6,955 nucleotides of DNA, from positions 1 through 6,955 of the forward strand of contig JAYWIG010000319.1 of NCBI GenBank assembly GCA_043789035.1, read 5' to 3'. The notes below the pieces were generated by a model. It searched no databases. It was not told the DNA's origin and worked only from the letters and a program-made list of their open reading frames with translations. Position 1 is the first letter of the stretch, and the number at the start of each line of letters is the position of its first letter. The position numbers were made by a program, and so were the translations under genes. Positions 1 through 4,751 of this stretch are shown here, piece by piece. This stretch comes from JAYWIG01 sp043789035. Its GTDB lineage: Bacteria; Pseudomonadota; Gammaproteobacteria; Burkholderiales; Burkholderiaceae_E.

Positions 1-202
1 TGAGTTGATCTGCGGCGAACAACGCTTACCCGACCTTGCACAAATGAACCTTGTGATGGATGAGGAGCAAGCCTATTTGGCGAAAAACTTCCCTGGAAGT
101 ACGCGCTATGCGTTGGAGCTTGATCCGATTTTCTATCGAAAGCAACTTGCTAAGCAACGCATGTCTGGTCGCGTTTCAACTTCAAATAAGGTGGCAGCAT
201 AG
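1..202 (+). CDS. 3' end of an unidentified protein gene (5' truncated)
   Basis: An open frame runs in from the left edge (first complete codon at base 2) and ends at the TAG at 200-202. About 66 C-terminal residues are visible. They are mostly polar and charged, with a Glu/Asp/Gln-rich stretch (LVMDEEQAYLAKNF) followed by a basic tail (FYRKQLAKQRMSGR). There is no membrane segment, signal or metal motif. I do not recognise the family. An internal ATG or TTG start is possible in principle, but the frame is open to the edge, so a truncated larger gene is more likely. Its stop overlaps the GTG of the thiolase-like gene by one base (TAGTG), and the Shine-Dalgarno sequence of that gene lies inside its last codons. 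The two are therefore probably cotranscribed and translationally coupled, which suggests a role in the same acyl-CoA pathway (inference only). Confidence 0.6.
   Translation, partial: ELICGEQRLPDLAQMNLVMDEEQAYLAKNFPGSTRYALELDPIFYRKQLAKQRMSGRVSTSNKVAA
187..194 (+). promoter_or_regulatory. Strong Shine-Dalgarno site for the thiolase-like gene
   Basis: TAAGGTGG differs from the ideal TAAGGAGG at one base and ends 7 bases before the GTG at 202. It decides the non-ATG start of the thiolase-like gene, since the reading frame has no ATG near the expected N-terminus. It lies within the coding end of the preceding gene. Confidence 0.75.
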
Positions 203-1356
203 TGTCTTTTTCAGATAAGGCTTGCGTCACCGGCATCGGTGAAACCATCTATATGCGAGGCTCGACCAAGACAGCCTTTCAATTGCAGCTTGAATCGTCA
301 TTAAAAGCGGTTGCCGATGCGGGAATCACACCTAAAGAAATAGACGGCGTCATTCCCATTGGAATTGTGAGTGGTACAGCCGATGATTTCATTGATAATT
401 TTGGCATACCGGATTTGCGCTTTTCTGCATTGATTCCACATGGTGGTGCTAGCCCAGCAATGGCTTTACAAGCTGCTGCCTCCGCCATATCGGCAGGTGT
501 TTGCAAGCATGTGTTGATCACCTTTGGACGTAATGTCACGGCGGCATCGAATAAGGCGGGTGCGCGTATTCATAACATGCCGCAATTTCATTTTGTCACC
601 GAGTTTGAATACCCTATGGGTGCAATTGCCCCGGCGCAACTTTATGCACCGATGGCGCGCCGGCACATGGAGTTGTACGGTACAACGGTGGAGCATTTTG
701 GCGAGGTTGCCGTGGCTTGCCGTGAGCACGCATTGTTAAACGACAATGCCGTCATGAAAAAACCGATAACGTTGGAAGACCATCGTAATTCACGCATGAT
801 TGCCGACCCTTTTCGGTTACTCGATTGCAGTTTGGAAAGTGATGGCGGTGCGGCCGTTGTTGTGAGTGCTGCAGCGCAAGCCGCCGATCTTCGACACAAA
901 CGGGTATTCATTTCTGGCGCTGCGGCGGGGCATCCAGATTCACCAGGGTCTATCACGCAGCGAACAGACATGACGAGTTTAGGTATTGCCAAAGCCGCAC
1001 CTCGCGCTTTCGCGATGAGTGGCTTCACCCAGGCCGATATCCAGGTCGCGGAGATTTACGACTGCTTTACTTATGCGGTTATCAGGCAACTTGAAGATAT
1101 GGGTTTTTGCAAGAAAGGTGAAGGTGGCCCGTTCGTCGAAAGGGGGCGTTTGCGCTTAGGTGGTGCGCTGCCCACCAATACCCATGGTGGTTTGCTATCG
1201 CAAGCCCATGTTTGGGGCCTCAACCATATCGTCGAGTTAGTACGGCAGTTGCGCGGTGATGCTGGGCGTGCGCAAGTTGCTAACGCCAAAGTAGGTCTAG
1301 TCACCGGCTATGGCGACCAAGGTGATGGTGCGCTCGCCATCATGCGGGGGGAATAA
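202..1356 (+). CDS. Thiolase-like protein lacking the thiolase cysteine (SCP-x/Ltp2-type), possible acyl-CoA aldolase subunit
   Basis: This 384-residue protein has the thiolase fold of the non-canonical 'thiolase-like/lipid-transfer' branch. Visible landmarks are the N-terminal half with HGGASPAM (80-87) where thiolases carry the nucleophilic Cys, SDGGAAVV (213-220), EIYDCFT (284-290), LEDMGFCKKGEGGPFV (297-312), and NTHGGLLSQAHVWG (326-339) with a retained His336. The C-terminal Cys-x-Gly of true thiolases is replaced by TGYGDQGDG (368-376). With both catalytic cysteines absent, ordinary Claisen thiolysis is doubtful. Relatives such as Ltp2 work with a DUF35 partner as retro-aldolases on steroid side-chain CoA thioesters, and Tyr286 and Tyr370 are candidate catalytic residues here (inference). 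The next gene, 5 bases downstream, encodes exactly such a DUF35 protein. The GTG start is fixed by the strong ribosome-binding site at 187-194 and the 1-nt overlap with the upstream gene. Full length for the family; the fold is confident, the reaction is not. Confidence 0.9.
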   Translation: MSFSDKACVTGIGETIYMRGSTKTAFQLQLESSLKAVADAGITPKEIDGVIPIGIVSGTADDFIDNFGIPDLRFSALIPHGGASPAMALQAAASAISAGVCKHVLITFGRNVTAASNKAGARIHNMPQFHFVTEFEYPMGAIAPAQLYAPMARRHMELYGTTVEHFGEVAVACREHALLNDNAVMKKPITLEDHRNSRMIADPFRLLDCSLESDGGAAVVVSAAAQAADLRHKRVFISGAAAGHPDSPGSITQRTDMTSLGIAKAAPRAFAMSGFTQADIQVAEIYDCFTYAVIRQLEDMGFCKKGEGGPFVERGRLRLGGALPTNTHGGLLSQAHVWGLNHIVELVRQLRGDAGRAQVANAKVGLVTGYGDQGDGALAIMRGE

Positions 1357-1361
1357 GCGAG

Positions 1362-1784
1362 ATGGAAAAGATACAAAAGCCTAAGGTAGAACCTTCCGAG
1401 ATGTCGCGCCCCTTTTGGGACGCAGCGGAGAATGGGCGGCTCACTTTACAATGCTGTGCGAAGTGCGGGCAAAAACGTCACTATCCGCAACTGCTATGCA
1501 GCCACTGCTATAGCGACGAAGTTGTTTGGGAAGCCGCCAGTGGATGCGGTGCAATACATAGTTGGACAGTCGCACACCATGCTTTTCACCCTGGCTTTGC
1601 AGCGGACTTGCCTTATACACTGGTCACGATAGACCTTGAAGAGGGTGTGCGGGCATTAGGCTTGTGGCGAAGTGATGTAGCACCCAAGATTGGTCTACCT
1701 GTTCGCGGCCAATTTGAAACTCGTGACGATGGGATAGATCTAGTTTTTCGACCTGTACCTGTGACTAACAATGAAGATATTTGA
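1362..1784 (+). CDS. DUF35 zinc-ribbon/OB-fold protein, partner of the thiolase-like protein
   Basis: This 140-residue protein has the standard DUF35 layout. An N-terminal helix region (about 13-28, ending in AAENGRLTLQ) precedes a rubredoxin-like zinc ribbon with Cys32-x2-Cys35 and Cys46-x2-Cys49, followed by an OB-fold (about 58-133: GCGAIHSWTVAHH, then PYTLVTIDLEEGVRALG). All four zinc ligands are present, and Cys31 is an extra adjacent cysteine. Known members form stable complexes with thiolase-fold enzymes: ChsH2-DUF35 with Ltp2 (aldolase), BbsA with BbsB (benzoylsuccinyl-CoA thiolase), PhlB in PhlACB. They are needed for activity or for CoA-substrate positioning. The gene starts 5 bases after the thiolase-like stop with a G-rich stretch upstream (about 1346-1353) as a ribosome-binding site, so the pair is almost certainly coexpressed and probably forms one complex. 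Confidence 0.9.
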   Translation: MEKIQKPKVEPSEMSRPFWDAAENGRLTLQCCAKCGQKRHYPQLLCSHCYSDEVVWEAASGCGAIHSWTVAHHAFHPGFAADLPYTLVTIDLEEGVRALGLWRSDVAPKIGLPVRGQFETRDDGIDLVFRPVPVTNNEDI

Positions 1785-1802
1785 GCGCCTGATAAAGACA
1801 GT

Positions 1803-2501
1803 ATGAATAAAGTACTTATTAAAACTAAGCCTGTTACTAAGCCTGCCACCAATACCATTAAAACTAGCCCGGCTAAGCGTGAATCGTTACTGCCCGACAT
1901 TAATGCCGAAGAAGATATTCGAGATGCTGTAACAAGGCTCAAACGCGAACGCGTCATAGCCACTGCTGTTGAGCTTTTTCATCAAAATGGTTTTATGACA
2001 ACCACGTTGGAAGCAGTCGCTGAAAAGATGAACGTCACTAAGCCATTCATCTATTCGCACTTTAAATCGAAAGATGCATTGCTGGCAGAAATATGCTCGC
2101 GCGGCATTCGTTCATCGCTCGAAGTGCTGAACCGGGTGATGGCATCCAAAGGTTCCGCGACCGAAAAGTTGCATGATCTGGCTCGCGATTTCATGTTGGC
2201 TGTAATCGAAAATCAAGGCCACATCGCGATTTACAACCGCGAACAAAAACACCTATCTTCTGATGACAGCGCCGCCATCGACAGCATGCGCCGCGAGTTC
2301 GACAAGAAGATTTCTGCTTTACTCAATGCTGGCGTCTCGAGCCGCGAATTCGAGATCGATGACGTAAAAATTACCGCGCTTGCCATAGGTGGGGTGATTA
2401 GCTGGGCTTATGTCTGGTACCGCGCTGATGGCCGTTTGAGCAAGGCAGAGACTGCTGAGAAAATTGCGGTGCTGATTTTGAATATGGTGAAGGCGAAGTA
2501 G
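1803..2501 (+). CDS. TetR/AcrR-family transcriptional regulator
   Basis: This 232-residue cytoplasmic DNA-binding repressor-type protein has its TetR helix-turn-helix at about residues 49-95: RERVIATAVELFHQNGF, then TTLEAVAEKMNVTKPFIYSHFKSKDALL. The C-terminal ligand domain ends in GGVISWAYVWYRADGRLSKAE (about 196-216), a tail resembling the KstR2-like acyl-CoA-responsive TetR proteins. A 45-residue basic, Thr/Lys/Pro-rich N-terminal extension precedes the HTH and is unusually long. It contains a 10-bp direct repeat (ACTAAGCCTG at 1824-1833 and 1836-1845) encoding TKP twice. No later Met can serve as start without cutting the HTH, so ATG 1803 is kept although its ribosome-binding site is weak. 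It follows the DUF35 stop by 18 bases and is probably in the same operon. A CoA thioester of the pathway is a plausible ligand (inference). Its likely target is the palindrome at 3644-3659; no copy lies just upstream of this gene. Confidence 0.93.
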   Translation: MNKVLIKTKPVTKPATNTIKTSPAKRESLLPDINAEEDIRDAVTRLKRERVIATAVELFHQNGFMTTTLEAVAEKMNVTKPFIYSHFKSKDALLAEICSRGIRSSLEVLNRVMASKGSATEKLHDLARDFMLAVIENQGHIAIYNREQKHLSSDDSAAIDSMRREFDKKISALLNAGVSSREFEIDDVKITALAIGGVISWAYVWYRADGRLSKAETAEKIAVLILNMVKAK

Positions 2502-2504
2502 TTA

Positions 2505-2522
2505 GTCGGGGTATTCCCTGGT
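2505..2522. terminator. Weak hairpin between convergent genes
   Basis: CGGGG-TATT-CCCTG (2507-2520) can form a 5-bp stem with one G-U pair, extendable by two more wobble pairs. It sits exactly between the convergent TetR and CoA-transferase stops, where a bidirectional terminator would be expected. Neither strand shows a U-tract after the stem, so an intrinsic terminator is not well supported. Confidence 0.2.
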
Positions 2523-3616
2523 CACCTTCCAAACAATTCGTCATTGTGCTGCCCCAAAGCAGGCGGTAGCCGATCGATTACACCGCCTTGACCATCCATC
2601 ATCATTGGCTGCCTAACGTATTTCTGAACTCCCTCGGCGCTAGGCAAGGTATGCGTCATGCCACGAACAATCATTTGTGGGTTACTCAATACTTCATGTA
2701 TGCCAAGTACAGGCCCAAATGCAATCGAAGCATCTTTTAACTGCCGATATAAATTGTCGTGACTTTGTTTTGCAACAGCTTGTCGTAAAAAAGGTGTGAT
2801 CTCTTTATTGCGCATGCTGCGGTCATGCTCGTTCAAAGCGGCGAACTGGGGTAGGCAAAGAATGTTACACAGCGCGTTCCACATAGCGTCTTCACCGGCA
2901 ATGCTTAATGTAATTTGGCGATTGTCTTCGGTCAGGAAAATGCCGTAGCCAGGGTCAAGTGGCGGTAACTCGCGAGTTTTCAAATTATTCATGGGCGGCA
3001 TTAAAAACGGTGTCATCCAGCTTACGAGTGAATCGAGCATTGAGATGTCGATCGTCGTTCCGGCGCCCGATTTTTTACGCGCATACAGCGCCGTAACAAT
3101 GCCGAGTGCGGCAAACATTGCCGACGCGATATCACCCAACGGCAACATTGGTAGTGGCGTTTGCGCTTCTTGCCCAATCGGTACTTGTACTAGGCCGGCC
3201 GCCGCTTGGACGCTTAGATCGTGCCCTGCCACATCCGCTAGCGGGCCATCTTGGCCAAAGGATGAAATAGACACAAAGATAAGGTCGGGCTTGCGCAGCT
3301 TTAAGTCTTCAGCGCCTATTTTGAGTCTAGCCATGACGCCAGGGCGGAAGCCTTCCATCACGACGTCCGCGGAATCGACTAAGTTGAGAAAATCTGCGTG
3401 GCCTCGCGCTGACTTCAAATCAAGTACGACTGAGCGTTTGTTACGGTTAAAGGAAGCGAATAAGCCTGGGAATCGGCGCGAAGGGTCGCCGCTGCCGGGG
3501 CGTTCCACAAGAATTACATCGGCACCTAAGTCGGCAAGCAGCATACCGGCATATGGGCCGGGGTATTGTTCGGCCAAACTGAGAACCCGCACACCCGACA
3601 AAGGAAGTGTTGTCAT
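2522..3616 (-). CDS. Family III (CaiB/BaiF) CoA-transferase fold protein, alpha-methylacyl-CoA racemase-like
   Basis: This 364-residue soluble enzyme has clear family III landmarks: PLSGVRVLSLAEQYPGPYAG (5-24), LADLGADVILVERPGSGDPSR (28-47, start of the nucleotide/CoA site), FNRNKRSVVLDLK (56-68), EGFRPGVMARLKIG (88-101), GHDLSVQAAAGLV (131-143), LGDIASAM (160-167) and GAGTTIDISMLDS (184-196). Formyl-CoA-transferase-type members use an Asp in the LGD region to form an anhydride; the equivalent here is Asp162. However, EGFRP, GHD with His132, Asp162 exactly 30 residues later, and Glu242 (GEDAMWNAL) match the Arg/His/Asp/Glu set described for alpha-methylacyl-CoA racemase (MCR numbering R91, H126, D156, E241), and the length is close to the racemase at about 360. 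It could be a racemase/epimerase or a CoA-transferase. It is transcribed divergently from the Bug gene and converges on the TetR gene with a 20-bp gap. The ribosome-binding site is weak, but the N-terminus fits the family. Confidence 0.92.
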   Translation of the reverse strand: MTTLPLSGVRVLSLAEQYPGPYAGMLLADLGADVILVERPGSGDPSRRFPGLFASFNRNKRSVVLDLKSARGHADFLNLVDSADVVMEGFRPGVMARLKIGAEDLKLRKPDLIFVSISSFGQDGPLADVAGHDLSVQAAAGLVQVPIGQEAQTPLPMLPLGDIASAMFAALGIVTALYARKKSGAGTTIDISMLDSLVSWMTPFLMPPMNNLKTRELPPLDPGYGIFLTEDNRQITLSIAGEDAMWNALCNILCLPQFAALNEHDRSMRNKEITPFLRQAVAKQSHDNLYRQLKDASIAFGPVLGIHEVLSNPQMIVRGMTHTLPSAEGVQKYVRQPMMMDGQGGVIDRLPPALGQHNDELFGR

Positions 3617-3628
3617 ATCGGAGATTTC

Positions 3629-3685
3629 TGTCTAGAATAAATTTATACTCGTTAGTATATATAAAGATTAAAAAAGCGCTAGACA
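3629..3685. repeat. 7-bp inverted repeat flanking the operator
   Basis: TGTCTAG (3629-3635) and CTAGACA (3679-3685) are perfect inverted copies 43 bp apart on either side of the TATACT palindrome. Their centre (3657) is about 5 bp off the operator centre (3651.5). They could be half-sites for a second regulator or a chance match, since both include the frequent CTAGA core. Confidence 0.35.
3644..3659. promoter_or_regulatory. Palindromic candidate operator TATACT-N4-AGTATA
   Basis: TATACTCGTTAGTATA has perfect 6-bp arms with a 4-bp spacer, a size and shape typical of TetR-family operators. It lies in the divergent promoter region, and each arm doubles as a near-consensus -10 hexamer (TATACT) on its own strand, so a bound protein would block both promoters. 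The TetR-family protein encoded at 1803-2501 is the obvious candidate ligand. Assignment to that protein is inference. Confidence 0.6.
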
Positions 3686-3740
3686 CGAGCCCCGCGGCAC
3701 TTTGATTGCTATGGCAACCTAAAAAGTAAAGAGACAAACT

Positions 3741-4751
3741 ATGCAAACGAAAAACCAGCTTCGATCGAATGGGCGCCGAAAAACACTATTGAGCGGCGCC
3801 GCATTGCTGTCCAGTACCTCGCTCTCTGTGAATCAAGCGCTAGCGCAGTCTTTGCCTTCGTCAGATAGTCCAATCAAAATTTCTGTAGGCTTTCCACCGG
3901 GGGGCTCTGGCGACTTGTTTGCCAGAATTTTGGCCGATGGTTTGCGAGAGGAGCTATCGCGCCCTGTGTTGATTGAGAACAAACCCGGCGGTGGCGGCAT
4001 GACCGTGGCGCTTGGTTTTCTTCGCAGCCCTAAAGACGGCAGCCAGCTCATGCTGGCAACCGGCTCAACAGCTATTTCTGCGCCGATTTCTAGAGCAAAA
4101 CTGCCATATAACTCAGTCGAAGACTTCACATGGATAGCCTTGTTATCGAATGCCCCGTTTGTCATAGCAGTGAATCCGTCTTTGCCAGTAAAAACACTGA
4201 AAGAGCTTGTTGCCTACGCCAAAACTCAACCGGGTAAGCTTTCGTATGGTCATGCGGGGCTTGGCACTACGGTGCACCTTGCCGCTGAATTGTTTAAAGA
4301 GCGCGCTGGCATTCATGTCGTAGAAGTTGCGTATGCGGGAAGCGCAGGCGCCATTGTTGATACGATTGCCGGCAATGTTCAATTCATTGTCGAAACTTCC
4401 GGAACGCTGCTGCCGCATCATAAGTCTGGCAAGCTGCGCATTATCACGACGATGGCTGAGGCTAGGGAAAAGAATCTTCCCGACATAGCGACAGCGCGTG
4501 AATCTGGCTATGACATCTTGGCTGGCACATGCAACCTACTTGCAGCGCCGCTAGGTACGCCGCCTGAGGTAATAGAGCCCATCGCAAAAGCAGTCACACG
4601 TTTAATGGCTAAACCGGCAATTTTGGAGAGGCTAGACCAATTGGGCATACAGCCTATTAGCAATTCCAACCCTGCTAAAGCACGTGCCTATGTTGCCGGA
4701 GAAATTGCGCGATGGACGCCTGTGGTTAAGAGATTAGGCATTGCACTTTGA
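3741..4751 (+). CDS. Bug/TctC-family periplasmic solute-binding protein
   Basis: This 336-residue exported receptor belongs to the Bug family (tripartite tricarboxylate transporter substrate-binding proteins), which bind carboxylates and related small acids between two lobes. The signal sequence has a basic n-region (K4, R8, R12-R13, K14), a hydrophobic stretch (about 15-30) and an ALA-Q cleavage site after residue 35. The RRKTLL at 12-17 only partly resembles a Tat motif. The mature part opens with IKISVGFPPGGSGDLFAR (45-62), the family's ligand-loop signature, followed by VLIENKPGGGGMTVA (76-90), LSYGHAGLGTTVHLAAELF (172-190) and VAYAGSAGAIVDTIAGNVQF (198-217). No TctA or TctB membrane subunit is in the window, as is usual for the many orphan Bug genes. 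It is first in the right-hand operon and its stop overlaps the start of the acyl-CoA synthetase gene, linking capture of an acid to its activation (inference). Confidence 0.95.
   Translation: MQTKNQLRSNGRRKTLLSGAALLSSTSLSVNQALAQSLPSSDSPIKISVGFPPGGSGDLFARILADGLREELSRPVLIENKPGGGGMTVALGFLRSPKDGSQLMLATGSTAISAPISRAKLPYNSVEDFTWIALLSNAPFVIAVNPSLPVKTLKELVAYAKTQPGKLSYGHAGLGTTVHLAAELFKERAGIHVVEVAYAGSAGAIVDTIAGNVQFIVETSGTLLPHHKSGKLRIITTMAEAREKNLPDIATARESGYDILAGTCNLLAAPLGTPPEVIEPIAKAVTRLMAKPAILERLDQLGIQPISNSNPAKARAYVAGEIARWTPVVKRLGIAL

Larger units (their letters stand above)
3617..3740. promoter_or_regulatory. Divergent promoter/regulatory region
   Basis: These 124 bp separate the start codons of the CoA-transferase-like gene (-) and the Bug gene (+), so both promoters should lie here. 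The core (about 3632-3675) is strikingly AT-rich and contains TATACT-like -10 hexamers on both strands (3644-3649 on +, 3659-3654 on -), plus TATATAAA on +. I find no convincing -35 box at 16-18 bp on either strand, which would fit activator-dependent or weak promoters. A modest ribosome-binding site (AAAGAG, 3728-3733) lies 7 bases before the Bug ATG. Confidence 0.6.

Noticed and set aside
642..1028. 128-codon antisense frame inside the thiolase-like gene
   Set aside because: Low-complexity Cys/Ala/Arg/Ser-rich translation typical of a shadow frame, lying wholly within a well-supported gene.
2487..2528. Possible longer stem GAAGGCGA / TCACCTTC between the convergent genes
   Set aside because: It has one mismatch and a long loop and no U-tract, and its arms lie in the coding ends of both genes. 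Only the shorter hairpin at 2505-2522 is kept, at low confidence.
2991..3635. 214-codon open frame on the + strand opposite the CoA-transferase-like gene
   Set aside because: It is antisense to a gene with full family motifs, its translation is Ser/Pro/Arg-rich with no recognisable domain, and it runs through the gene's start and into the regulatory region.
3602..3660. TTGTCA (3610-3615) as a -35 box for a TATACT -10 at 3644
   Set aside because: The 28-bp spacing is far outside the 16-18 bp range, and the hexamer overlaps the start codon of the divergent gene.
3447..3746. 99-codon - strand frame spanning the divergent intergenic region
   Set aside because: It overlaps both the start of the CoA-transferase-like gene in another frame and the operator region. 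No ribosome-binding site or recognisable domain is seen.
3752..3793. Twin-arginine (Tat) signal in the Bug protein (RRKTLL)
   Set aside because: The Arg pair is present, but the position expected to be Phe is Thr and the rest of the motif is loose. A normal Sec signal with ALA-Q cleavage explains the N-terminus.
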